Of a stretch of 64,000 nucleotides of DNA, positions 40,805-48,766 are shown in pieces (position 1 is the first letter of the stretch; each line of letters opens with the position of its first letter). The stretch is taken from contig NZ_KB908391.1 in NCBI RefSeq assembly GCF_000381005.1, positions 1 through 64,000 on the forward strand. Reading direction: 5' to 3'. The notes below the pieces were generated by a model. The model was given only the letters and a program-made list of their open reading frames with translations. It ran no database searches and had not been told where the DNA came from. The position numbers were made by a program, and so were the translations under genes. This DNA is from Selenomonas bovis DSM 23594. Lineage in GTDB: Bacteria; Bacillota; Negativicutes; Selenomonadales; Selenomonadaceae.

Positions 40805-43800
40805 TTATCTTCCATGAGATTCTTCTTCTTCGATGTCTTCTTGATCAAGGCGGGATATGAGACGCCAATCCTCTTCGAGCGTGTTGTCTTTTTTGTCGCT
40901 GGCGATGAGTGCGCCATGCTGCATGTCGAGGTCTCTTGCAACTGCACGGGCGTGTTCGATGCGTGAGCGCGCAGGAGCGCCGCCATGTCCGCCGCTTTCC
41001 GCCTGCCCCGCGGGATGTGACGCAGCATCGCCATATCCGCCGCCTTTTCCGCGTGCATCCGCATGCGGGAGAGACGCACTTCGATGTACGATGTCTCCTT
41101 TTTTCGCCATGACGGCTGTGACGACCTCGTCCTCGTGTATGAGGCGCTCATGCTCTTCCTCCAGCGCGCGCAGTTTCGCGGATACGCGCTGGAGATTTTC
41201 TACGGCAGGACGGTTTTTCTTCATGATGCCGAGCGCGATGCGTTGGATCTTTGCTTCTGCCTCCGGCGTATCCCGCCGCTTCTCGATAGCTGCCCGCGTG
41301 GCATCGAGCTCTCTTTTCCAGGTTTCCAATTTGCGCGCTCTCTCGTCGAGCCTTTTACGTTCAGCGAGCAGGGCGCTTTTTTCATTGTGGTAGGTTTCGG
41401 TGTCTTCGGCGTGTCTTGCGTGGAACGCTTGTACTTGTTCGCTGAATTTCTTGTTGTCGTTTTGGAAATAAGTTTCCTGTTTTCTGTATTTTGCTTCCTG
41501 CTCGCGGAGGCGTTTTACGCCGCCGTGCTCGTAGATGTTCTCCGCGATTTTGATGATGCGGTCGTAGCTATACACGGCTTTTTTCGCCTGCATAAGCTCC
41601 TTCTGTTTCCGCTCGATGGCGAGATACTGGTAGTGTCGCGCGATGCCGAGGAGGTGGCTGGCCTCGGCGAGTGTCATAGCAAGATCGTCCTTCATCGCGC
41701 TGAGCGGAAGCGCCCCGTCGAAGCGGCGGGCGTGCGCCTCGTCGAGGGTGCGCTTGTACGCCTTCGCCATCGCATCGAGGGAACGGAGAGATTTGAGATA
41801 GCGTTGCTTCTCCAGTTCGTTGTTGAAGAGCAATTCGTGGATGCGGTGCTGGATTTCTTTGTGTGTGTCACGCGAGGAAAGCTTCGCGAGATAGGGCTGG
41901 AGTTTTTCCTCGGCGGCCTTGTGTTCCGCTTCGAGAATGCGTAGGCGTTCCTGTACCGCTTCATCCAGCTCGTCGCGGGCAACGAGTTCATCGATGTCAT
42001 CACTGTCGATTTCTTTCTGGAAAAGCTCATCCCAGAATCTTTTTTGCTCGCTGAGATCGCGGCGCAGATCCATCGCCCGCGTCCATGCCTCGCGCCCATC
42101 TTCATCCAGATATTCAAGACGCGCTTCCTCATAAGCAGCATGTCCCCAGACTACGCTGCTTTCGAGTGCACGGGCTGTGTCATACACCGCTTTCAGTTTT
42201 TCCCGCTGCGCTGCAAGCTCCTTCTGCGCGGCTTCATCAAGATGCGCGAAAGATTCCTGCATGGCGGCATCATATTTTGCGTAGGCGCTTTCGCGCAGAT
42301 CGGCAGCCGCTTGCTCCTTCTTCTCATCCGCGTCGAGCTCGCGCTTGATGATGGCATCAAGCCGCTTGTCATTGAAGGCGCGGAGCTCCTTCTGCTGGCG
42401 CACGACATCATCATCGCGCGCGATGGAGATAGGATCGGTGTGGCGCTCGGCAACGCGGTCGAGAATTTTCGCCAGCACAAAGTCGCCCCGCAGCTCCGCG
42501 TTCATCTTCTGCACTTCGAGGGAGAGCGCATCGACGCGCGAGGGGACGCCGTGCTTTTCAAGGACTTCGTTCTGAATTGCAGCGTAATCCTGCCGCATGC
42601 GGAAAAGATATTCTGCGCGGTTTTTCCCACGCCATTTTTCCGATTTTTCGCAGCCGCCGCGTTCCGGATATTTTTTATTTACGCGCTTGAAGAACATCTC
42701 AGGATTGCGTTCCTGCCGCCGCTCCAGATCGTCAAGCTCGCGCGTCGAGAACATGATATGGACATGCGGATGCCGCTCGCCGAGCGACATTGAGCCGACT
42801 TTTTCGTGGATCGCCCAAGCGTAATAATAGTCCTTCAGATGTTTTTCGAGAAAGCGATCGAGAATCTCCCGGCTCTTTTCTATCGGCAGCTCGTTCGGAA
42901 GAGAGAAAACAATCTCCTTATAGCGTTCACCGTTGGCGCGCTCAAATCGGTCTGCTGCGTGAAAGAAACGCAGCGCAGAACCTTCGGCCCATTTCGGCAA
43001 ATGGTTTCCGGTCATCACGCAGCCGCCGCGCATTTCATAAATCGCTTCGCGGTTGATGTACTGGAGATGCGAAAAAGCAAAATCGCCGGTTTCGTTTTTC
43101 TGCAAGATTTTCAGGATGGCATCCGACGCCTGGTTTACAGCGTCGCGCCGTCCTGGAGAAACGGACCGTCGCAGATCAAGACGGGGATCCCGTCTTGATC
43201 GCTCGTCGAGTAGCTTGGTGCCTGCATCGCGCGGCAATAGCAGACGAGGTCTTCCCCTTTTAGCAGCCACATGGCCTGCGGGCAGTGCATGCAGATGAAG
43301 TCCTGGGGCAAGTGCTTCTTTGGTACGTTTTGCAACGTCATCGATAGACATTGTGGCAAGCTCGATGGATTTTGGGAAATCTCGTTTCCCGTTTCCGGCT
43401 CGATCTCGCTTTCGAGCTCCGCTTCCGGCGCTGGTTCCGACAGATCCAGACTTTCGTCCTCCGCGCTCTCGTCTAGTACGCCGAGCAAGTCCTTCAGCGA
43501 TTCCTTTTCCTCGCTCATTTGATTCACGCTCCTTCTTTTCACTTTCGCTCTTGATTTCCATTTCGATATTGGAGAAATGCGCGCCGAGCGCGAATGCGTT
43601 CGTCGCAAAAATCAGCTTCTGCTGAAACTCCTCACCGCCGTTTACCGTTACTTCGTCGCCGAAGATTTTCTGCGCTGTCGAGAGCGCTATGGCGACTGTC
43701 TCCGTCGAAGCATACTGACTGACATGGATGCCCATCTTGTCGAGAGAGATTTTCCCGAACGGGGAGTCGTAGAGAAGCATTGGCTTTTCAGGGAGCGCCA

Positions 43801-43978
43801 TGATGGGATGCTCGCCAGAGAGATACTGGCGGAAACAACTTTTCGCGCCGAGTGCCTGCTGCTGATCGATGTCCCGGAACTTTCCCTCGCGGTTCACATA
43901 TGTGACGTGCGAAGTGGAGGAAATGCGCATGCCGTTAGGCTTCTTGTCGGTCTTGATCCTGAAATGGTAGCAAGCCAT
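40805..43978 (-). CDS. mobA: MobA/MobL-family (MOB_Q) relaxase
   Basis: A 1057-residue relaxase on the minus strand; ATG at 43978 after TTAGGAGGTGTG. The N-terminal part (CYHFRIKTDKKPNG, HVTYVNREGKF) is the MobA/MobL opening. The main relaxase region restarts at about residue 290 (SHLQYINREAIYEMRGG) and includes the three-histidine metal site HPHVHIMF near residue 400. The rest is long coiled coil. It nicks oriT and pilots the strand through VirD4. The linker at about residues 154-281 is low complexity because the same bases encode another gene in the +1 frame. The C-terminus converges on the polyvalent gene, 3 bases apart. The oriT lies upstream of its start. Confidence 0.88.
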   Translation of the reverse strand: MACYHFRIKTDKKPNGMRISSTSHVTYVNREGKFRDIDQQQALGAKSCFRQYLSGEHPIMALPEKPMLLYDSPFGKISLDKMGIHVSQYASTETVAIALSTAQKIFGDEVTVNGGEEFQQKLIFATNAFALGAHFSNIEMEIKSESEKKERESNERGKGIAEGLARRTRRERGGRKSGSVGTSAGSGARKRDRAGNGKRDFPKSIELATMSIDDVAKRTKEALAPGLHLHALPAGHVAAKRGRPRLLLPRDAGTKLLDERSRRDPRLDLRRSVSPGRRDAVNQASDAILKILQKNETGDFAFSHLQYINREAIYEMRGGCVMTGNHLPKWAEGSALRFFHAADRFERANGERYKEIVFSLPNELPIEKSREILDRFLEKHLKDYYYAWAIHEKVGSMSLGERHPHVHIMFSTRELDDLERRQERNPEMFFKRVNKKYPERGGCEKSEKWRGKNRAEYLFRMRQDYAAIQNEVLEKHGVPSRVDALSLEVQKMNAELRGDFVLAKILDRVAERHTDPISIARDDDVVRQQKELRAFNDKRLDAIIKRELDADEKKEQAAADLRESAYAKYDAAMQESFAHLDEAAQKELAAQREKLKAVYDTARALESSVVWGHAAYEEARLEYLDEDGREAWTRAMDLRRDLSEQKRFWDELFQKEIDSDDIDELVARDELDEAVQERLRILEAEHKAAEEKLQPYLAKLSSRDTHKEIQHRIHELLFNNELEKQRYLKSLRSLDAMAKAYKRTLDEAHARRFDGALPLSAMKDDLAMTLAEASHLLGIARHYQYLAIERKQKELMQAKKAVYSYDRIIKIAENIYEHGGVKRLREQEAKYRKQETYFQNDNKKFSEQVQAFHARHAEDTETYHNEKSALLAERKRLDERARKLETWKRELDATRAAIEKRRDTPEAEAKIQRIALGIMKKNRPAVENLQRVSAKLRALEEEHERLIHEDEVVTAVMAKKGDIVHRSASLPHADARGKGGGYGDAASHPAGQAESGGHGGAPARSRIEHARAVARDLDMQHGALIASDKKDNTLEEDWRLISRLDQEDIEEEESHGR
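43135..43518 (-). CDS. Cys-rich small protein nested in the +1 frame of the relaxase
   Basis: A 127-residue ORF with ATG at 43518 after AAGGAGCGTGAATCAA. The first 55 residues are acidic. The rest is a compact Cys-rich domain with HCPQAMW, LVCYCRAMQ and ending LICDGPFLQ, which looks like a small zinc-binding fold seen next to mobilisation genes. Codon third positions in this frame are G/C-rich as in true genes here, unlike the relaxase frame over the same bases. It could be a relaxosome accessory. Confidence 0.7.
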   Translation of the reverse strand: MSEEKESLKDLLGVLDESAEDESLDLSEPAPEAELESEIEPETGNEISQNPSSLPQCLSMTLQNVPKKHLPQDFICMHCPQAMWLLKGEDLVCYCRAMQAPSYSTSDQDGIPVLICDGPFLQDGATL

Positions 43979-44000
43979 GTCGGCACACCTCCTAAAAATT

Positions 44001-44049
44001 GAAATTTTGGCGCAGCGTACTCCATCGTTTTTTTGAAATTTCGGCGCAG
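44001..44049. repeat. 15-bp direct repeats in front of the relaxase gene
   Basis: GAAATTTTGGCGCAG (44001-44015) and GAAATTTCGGCGCAG (44035-44049) differ by one base, 34 bp apart, just upstream of the relaxase start. They are candidate binding sites for a relaxosome or autoregulatory protein. Confidence 0.6.
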
Positions 44050-44170
44050 TTGCAATCCACGAACTATCAACCCGAAGGGTTCAAGGAGCGAAGGCGACTG
44101 GCAAAACCAAAGATTATAGAATGATGATAATTTTGATTTTCACATATCTGTCGAATGCCCGCCTCTGCAC

Positions 44171-44210
44171 GCGTTTCTGCCCGAAGGGAGAAACGCCTAA
44201 GTGCACCTCC
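44171..44210 (+). other. origin of transfer (oriT) with MOB_Q nick region
   Basis: GCGTTTCT (44171-44178) and AGAAACGC (44189-44196) form an inverted repeat, extended inward by CCC-GAA-GGG. Two bases later comes TAAGTGCACCTCC (44198-44210), matching the IncQ/pSC101-type nick consensus TAArTGCGCCCT. By analogy the nick is after 44205. Hairpin, spacing and adjacent MobA/MobL gene all agree. The 5' strand would lead into the topB-ssb operon. Confidence 0.8.
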
Positions 44211-44255
44211 TCGCCCCCCGTACACCCTTATTTTATGGGATTTCAGCCAATCTGT

Positions 44256-44277
44256 CACGTTGCAAATTTGCAACGTG
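44256..44277. repeat. 22-bp perfect palindrome upstream of the leading-region operon
   Basis: CACGTTGCAAA followed immediately by its exact complement, with no spacer. It lies just upstream of the promoter at 44286, as an operator would. Its core TGCAAATTTGCA contains the same TGCAAA/TTTGCA half-sites as the 42-bp promoter elements. Confidence 0.7.
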
Positions 44278-44285
44278 CGCGTCTA

Positions 44286-44315
44286 TTGCGTGGGCGTGAA
44301 ATCGCATGTTAAAAT
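44286..44315 (+). promoter_or_regulatory. probable promoter of the leading-region operon
   Basis: TTGCGT (44286-44291) and TAAAAT (44310-44315) with an 18-bp spacer, about 60 bases before the first gene at 44374. Confidence 0.5.
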
Positions 44316-44373
44316 TTTTTCAGAATGATGAAAAAAGCGCTTCGCGAAAATCGTTGAGAAAGGAAAATGCAAA

Positions 44374-44688
44374 ATGAGCGAAAATGAAAAATCGAAAAAG
44401 AAAAATTTTGAAGAAATGTCGAAAGACATTGATGCAAAAATTTTAGAAACGGAAGATGCACTAGGGAAATTGGAAGCGAGTCTTGAAAAGACGAAGGAAA
44501 AAGTCAAACGGATGAAAGACAAATTGAACAACCTGCGGGAAAAGAAAAAAGCGCTGTTTGGGGATAAGATTTGCAGCGAAGGCATCCGTTCTTTTTCCGA
44601 ACTCGATGAGCTGCTTGCGCTTCATCATGAGACGAATCCGACGAAAGATGAGGATTCGTCTCGTCCGGATGAGGGGGCGATGATGTGA
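44374..44688 (+). CDS. small coiled-coil protein of the leading region
   Basis: A 104-residue, very Lys/Glu-rich protein. About residues 15-65 are one long coiled coil (ETEDALGKLEASLEKTKEKV). The C-terminus is acidic and ends on the topoisomerase start (GTGA overlap). Its small size, charge and place next to oriT fit a relaxosome accessory or an SMC-like DNA-binding helper, but no family is recognised. Confidence 0.75.
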   Translation: MSENEKSKKKNFEEMSKDIDAKILETEDALGKLEASLEKTKEKVKRMKDKLNNLREKKKALFGDKICSEGIRSFSELDELLALHHETNPTKDEDSSRPDEGAMM

Positions 44689-46709
44689 ATCGTCTCTTCA
44701 TTGCAGAGAAGCCGAGCATGGGAAGAGCGATCGCCCAGGGGCTCGATCTGGATGGAAAGCACAGCGTCTCAGCTGACGGCTGCATTCACGTCGGCAACGA
44801 CACGGTCACATGGCTTTTCGGGCATCTCCTGGAGCAATTCTCACCGGATGAATATGATGAAAAATATAAGAAGTGGAAAATCGAAGACCTTCCCATCATT
44901 CCCTCCGCGTGGAAGCTCAAGGTCAAGAAAGAGGCGAGCAAGCAATTCAAGATTGTCTCACGCCTCGCGAAATCGGCTGATGTCATCGTGAATGCTGGCG
45001 ATCCTGATCGGGAAGGGCAGCTCCTCGTCGATGAACTTCTAAATTATATCGGCGTACTGAATACGAAAAAAATCGAGCGCATCTTGCTGAACGCACTCGA
45101 TGTGAAATCTATTCGCGGGGAGTTGAAACGGCTACGGCCCAATTCTGATTTTACTGGACTTCGAAATTCTGCGCTCGCAAGACAGCGGGCCGACTGGCTG
45201 ATCGGCATGAACCTCACGCGCATTTATTCGATGCTTGCGCAGGATGCAGGCTACGATCTTCCCATCCGCGTCGGTCGTGTGAAAACGCCGACCATGGGAC
45301 TGGTCGTGCGCAGGGAAATCGCGATCCGCACCTTCAAGCCGAAGAATTTTTTCACGCCGCTTGTAACATTCCATCACGCGAATGGCGACTTTGTCGCAAA
45401 ATGGAAACCAGACCATCGTGAAGGCGTAGACGAAGAGGGGCGCGTTGTAGACAGGCAGACAGCTGAAAGAATTCTGGCTGCGGTCGCTGGAGCATCAAAC
45501 CTTCATATTATAAAAGCGGAACAAAAAGAAGGAGAGGCAAAGCAGAGGCTTCCCTTCTCACTCTCTACACTGCAGGTAGAGGCTGGCAAGAAGACAGGAT
45601 TCTCTCCGCAAAAGATCCTTGATGTCCAACAGGCACTCTATGAAAAGAAGTTGACCACTTATCCGCGCTCCGACTGCGAATATCTCCCGGAAAATCAATT
45701 CGCCGATGCGCAGATTATCCTCGCTCATCTCTCCGAGCTGGATGCGCCATTTTCAGAACTGGCGAGAAAAGCAGATCCGAACATTCGCAGCCGTGCTTGG
45801 AACGATAAAAAGATTTCAGCTCATCATGCCATCATTCCGACGACTGTGCAGCCGGATTTTTCAAAACTATCGGCGGAAGAAATAGCACTCTACACCATCA
45901 TCGTAAAAGCATATATCGCGCAATTCTACCCGCCGCAGAAATTCCTTTCTACGCATATTGAAGCCGGAGACGAAGACTTGGTATTCGTCGCGAACGGAAA
46001 AGTCATTTCAGAAGAAGGCTGGAGGGTAATCTACCAGTCGGATGCCCGCGGGGAAGAAAAAGAAGCGGAAGCACAGGGAGATGACGAAAAACAGAAACTG
46101 CCTCTTATGAAGGAAAACAATATTCTCACTTGTGCTGGAAGCAAGCTGACCGAAGGCGTGACGAAACCGCCGTCTCGATTTACGGGCGCGACACTCATTC
46201 AGGCGATGAAAGAAATCTATAAATATGTGCTCGATCAATCCCTGGCGGGCACGCTGAAGGAATGTTCCGGCATCGGCACGGAAGCGACGCGTGCAGGAAT
46301 GATAGAGGAGCTTGAGCGGACGGGCTTCATCGCGAAGAAAGGAAAATATTTTGTTCCGACCGAGATCGCGTCAACCATCTGCCGTATTCTGCCAGAAACG
46401 CTCATCTATCCAGATCTCACAGCGCAATGGGAGAACGCGCTCGAAAAAATCGGCAACAGGGAAATGTCGCTGGCGGAGTTCGGAAAGCAGCAAGAAAAAT
46501 TCCTTTCTGCGCTGCTAAGCAAGGCGAAGGATACCAAGATTCCCCCACCAAAGAATGTGCCGCTCTGCCCGGCATGTCACAAGCCGCTTCGCAGGCGGAA
46601 GAGCAAGAAGGGAACATGGTTTTGGAGCTGCAGCGGCTATCCCGACTGTAAGAAGATCTTTGCAGATGAAAAGGGAAAGCCTGGGAAGGAATGGATTTTC
46701 AATGATTGA
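44685..46709 (+). CDS. topB: DNA topoisomerase III (type IA)
   Basis: A 674-residue type IA topoisomerase with a GTG start overlapping the preceding stop. Toprim features AEKPS (E8) and DPDREG (D106, D108, E110) are intact. The catalytic tyrosine is in TTYPRSDC (Y326). The C-terminus carries a four-cysteine zinc ribbon (CPACHKPL, then CSGYPDC). Plasmid TopB/TraE-type enzymes decatenate DNA during replication and conjugation. It is the second gene of the leading-region operon. Confidence 0.95.
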   Translation: MNRLFIAEKPSMGRAIAQGLDLDGKHSVSADGCIHVGNDTVTWLFGHLLEQFSPDEYDEKYKKWKIEDLPIIPSAWKLKVKKEASKQFKIVSRLAKSADVIVNAGDPDREGQLLVDELLNYIGVLNTKKIERILLNALDVKSIRGELKRLRPNSDFTGLRNSALARQRADWLIGMNLTRIYSMLAQDAGYDLPIRVGRVKTPTMGLVVRREIAIRTFKPKNFFTPLVTFHHANGDFVAKWKPDHREGVDEEGRVVDRQTAERILAAVAGASNLHIIKAEQKEGEAKQRLPFSLSTLQVEAGKKTGFSPQKILDVQQALYEKKLTTYPRSDCEYLPENQFADAQIILAHLSELDAPFSELARKADPNIRSRAWNDKKISAHHAIIPTTVQPDFSKLSAEEIALYTIIVKAYIAQFYPPQKFLSTHIEAGDEDLVFVANGKVISEEGWRVIYQSDARGEEKEAEAQGDDEKQKLPLMKENNILTCAGSKLTEGVTKPPSRFTGATLIQAMKEIYKYVLDQSLAGTLKECSGIGTEATRAGMIEELERTGFIAKKGKYFVPTEIASTICRILPETLIYPDLTAQWENALEKIGNREMSLAEFGKQQEKFLSALLSKAKDTKIPPPKNVPLCPACHKPLRRRKSKKGTWFWSCSGYPDCKKIFADEKGKPGKEWIFND

Positions 46710-46722
46710 AAGGAGATAAATA

Positions 46723-47229
46723 ATGAACCGACTTATCATCAGCGGCTTTGTCGCGAGCGATCCGATTACGAACTACACCTCGAACGGAAATGCCGTCGTG
46801 CATTTCTCGCTTTCCGTCCGCAAGGGGAAGCGGAGAGAGGACGGCACTTATGCAGCCAACTTCTTCCAAGTGGATGCGTTCAACAGGACGGCAGATCTCA
46901 TCAAGGAGAGGAACTTGCTCCGGAGTGATTTCGTGTCCGTAGAAGGGCGATTGGATAATGACGTCTACGAGCAGGCAGGCAAGAAGCAGACACGGACAAA
47001 AATCATTGCCGAGTATGTAGAGCTCCCTCCCGCAAGTGCGGCGGACAAAGAAAGCGCTGCTCCCAAAGATGAGGCAGCAGAGTCGCAGGAAAACCGAACT
47101 GTGCAGCAAGAAAGCGGAGCGCAGAAAGCGACCAATACGCCGTCGGAAGGATTGACGCGCGCCGGAGCTCCGGCAACGGATCGCTTCGCGCAGGAATATG
47201 GCGCGGCAGAGGATGAAATCCCATTCTGA
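46723..47229 (+). CDS. ssb: single-stranded DNA-binding protein
   Basis: A 168-residue SSB. The OB fold occupies about residues 1-108 (starting MNRLIISGFVASDP, with FFQVDAFNRTADLI). A Gln/Ala/Glu-rich linker follows, and the acidic tip DEIPF binds partner proteins. Placed just past oriT on the strand that would enter first, it could coat incoming ssDNA or damp the SOS response early in the recipient. AAAGGAGATAAATA ribosome binding site. Confidence 0.93.
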   Translation: MNRLIISGFVASDPITNYTSNGNAVVHFSLSVRKGKRREDGTYAANFFQVDAFNRTADLIKERNLLRSDFVSVEGRLDNDVYEQAGKKQTRTKIIAEYVELPPASAADKESAAPKDEAAESQENRTVQQESGAQKATNTPSEGLTRAGAPATDRFAQEYGAAEDEIPF

Positions 47230-47250
47230 AAGACTTTGCAAATCAAAAGA

Positions 47251-47290
47251 CAGCGCCTGGAACCTCACGTCCGGCGCTGCCATTTCTTTT
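47251..47290 (+). terminator. terminator after ssb
   Basis: CAGCGCC (47251-47257) pairs with GGCGCTG (47273-47279), followed by CCATTTCTTTT. It ends the last recognisable gene of the element. Confidence 0.7.
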
Positions 47291-47291
47291 A

Positions 47292-47320
47292 TTGAAGGCA
47301 TGGAGGAAATCCTCTATAAT
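47292..47320 (+). promoter_or_regulatory. promoter of the transposase gene
   Basis: TTGAAG (47292-47297) and TATAAT (47315-47320) with a 17-bp spacer, 39 bases before the transposase ATG. Confidence 0.75.
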
Positions 47321-47358
47321 GATAGTGCTGAATTATCGTTCATAGGAGGAAAACCACC

Positions 47359-48633
47359 ATGCAACATCTTGATTTTATCACATTTCTGTTGCAACTTCCA
47401 CAACAATGCAAGGAATTTGTTTCGGAGGATGTTCTTCAATTCCAACTGCCGCGCAGGCATCACGATTGCCCATACTGTGGCGGCAGCCATACGAGCGTAG
47501 ACAAATACCGCACACAGATTTTGCGCGGTGTTCCGGATGTCCGCATCACATTCATCTACAAGAACCGCCGCTATCGGTGCACGGAGTGTGGCAGAACCTT
47601 TTCAGAAGACAGACCGTTTCTCAAAAAATATCAGAGGATGCCGGAGAGTGTCGTAGAAGACATGGTTTCAGCTCATGGAGACCTTTTGACTGATTCTTAT
47701 ATCGCGCGCCATCACGGTATTTCGCCTTGCACCGTCTCCCGCCATTTCCTGAGAGCGATGCGGAGGCAAGACGCGAACACCTTAGACATTCCAGACACTC
47801 CGCAAGGCGGGGAGGAGGCGGCGCCTTCTGCCTTTCCGACCGTATTGTCGATGGATGAGTTCCGGGGAAATGTGGGCGCGAAATTCCAAGTCGCCATCCA
47901 CGATCTGAAGGAACGCACCTGCCTTGACATCATCGAGAACCGCACGACGCATCTTCATGAAGCCATTTCCTCCATACCGGAAGCAAGCCGTATGCAGGTG
48001 GAGACATTCTCGATCGACCTTTCCAATCAATTCCGCAGCATCGTCGCTCAATACTTTCCCAATGCCACCATCGCTGCGGACAAATTCCACGCGATGCGCT
48101 TGGCCAGCGATGCGATGGATACTGTTCGGAAGAACGTGCAGGAAAAAATGAAAAATCAAAACGAGAAGCTGTCCTTCAAAAAATCGAGGAAACTCCTTCT
48201 TTCACGTTTTCAGCACCTAGATGAGAAAGCAAAGACAAGGCTTGAAAAGCTCCTTGCAGTGGACGCCCAGTTGCGTACGGCATACGAGCTGAAAGAAGAA
48301 TATCACAGCCTGTTCGACGCAGCAAACCACAATGATTTTCTTGAAAAGGTGCGGGTATTCTCTTGCCACGCGGAACAATCCGGCATCAGATCGTTTAGAA
48401 GCGTCGCCAGAACGACGCAAGAATGGAAGATGGAGATTTGGCATGGCATAGCAACAGGATATAACAACGGTTTTACCGAAGGCTGCAACAATACAATCAA
48501 AGTCTTGAAAAGAATCGCATATGGCTTCCGCAACTTCGAAAATTTCCGCTATCGTATCTTGTATCTCTTAAACAACCAGGAACGCCGTCAACGCAGGAGT
48601 AAGCCAAAAAATCAAACCAGTGCGAAAAAATAA
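47359..48633 (+). CDS. ISL3-family transposase
   Basis: A 424-residue transposase. The N-terminal zinc finger has C37-x2-C40 and C74-x2-C77, followed by an HTH (about 112-130, SYIARHHGISPCTVSRH). The DDE catalytic residues are D166 (LSMDEF), D241 (AADKFH) and E374 (FTEGCNN). The C-terminal KRIAYGFRNFENFRYRI is characteristic of ISL3. It is full length, with an AGGAGGAAAACCACC ribosome binding site and its own promoter, so it may be active. Confidence 0.94.
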   Translation: MQHLDFITFLLQLPQQCKEFVSEDVLQFQLPRRHHDCPYCGGSHTSVDKYRTQILRGVPDVRITFIYKNRRYRCTECGRTFSEDRPFLKKYQRMPESVVEDMVSAHGDLLTDSYIARHHGISPCTVSRHFLRAMRRQDANTLDIPDTPQGGEEAAPSAFPTVLSMDEFRGNVGAKFQVAIHDLKERTCLDIIENRTTHLHEAISSIPEASRMQVETFSIDLSNQFRSIVAQYFPNATIAADKFHAMRLASDAMDTVRKNVQEKMKNQNEKLSFKKSRKLLLSRFQHLDEKAKTRLEKLLAVDAQLRTAYELKEEYHSLFDAANHNDFLEKVRVFSCHAEQSGIRSFRSVARTTQEWKMEIWHGIATGYNNGFTEGCNNTIKVLKRIAYGFRNFENFRYRILYLLNNQERRQRRSKPKNQTSAKK

Positions 48634-48680
48634 TAAAAAATTTTTATAAAAATCAACCGTAACTATTGACAAAAAGCCCC
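47359..48680 (+). mobile_element. ISL3-family insertion sequence (left end not located)
   Basis: It contains one full-length ISL3-type transposase. The right end is placed at about 48680, where a thioredoxin-like reading frame on the other strand loses family similarity and a GGGGCTTTTTGTCAATAG-like terminus (read inward on the minus strand) begins. I could not find a convincing matching left inverted repeat between ssb and 47359. Confidence 0.65.
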
Positions 48681-48746
48681 AGAACCGAGAATCTTGACAG
48701 CGCAGTCCTTTTCCATTGTTTCTTTTTTCTTGCTAAAACCAAACAT
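48663..48746 (-). pseudogene. thioredoxin-like gene truncated by the IS
   Basis: Starting at ATG 48746 after a GGGGG site, the minus strand encodes MFGFSKKKETMEKDCAV followed by KILGSG, the opening of the small thioredoxin-fold (redox-active disulfide 2) proteins encoded beside ArsP-type permeases. The expected CxxC does not follow. The frame runs into IS sequence and stops after 27 codons. It is third in the arsR-permease operon. The remainder of the gene is not present on the other side of the transposase. Confidence 0.7.
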
Positions 48747-48766
48747 CACAAGACCCCCTAAAATCT

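Noticed and set aside
41063-42793. Plus-strand open frames of 293 and 249 codons within the relaxase region
   Set aside because: No RBS; they are antisense to the relaxase coiled coil, whose frame has the expected codon pattern.
47249-48703. GACAGCGC at 47249 and 48696 as the 8-bp target duplication of the ISL3 element
   Set aside because: The thioredoxin-like reading frame continues past 48696 to about 48680, so the IS cannot end there. The left copy lies inside the ssb terminator stem.
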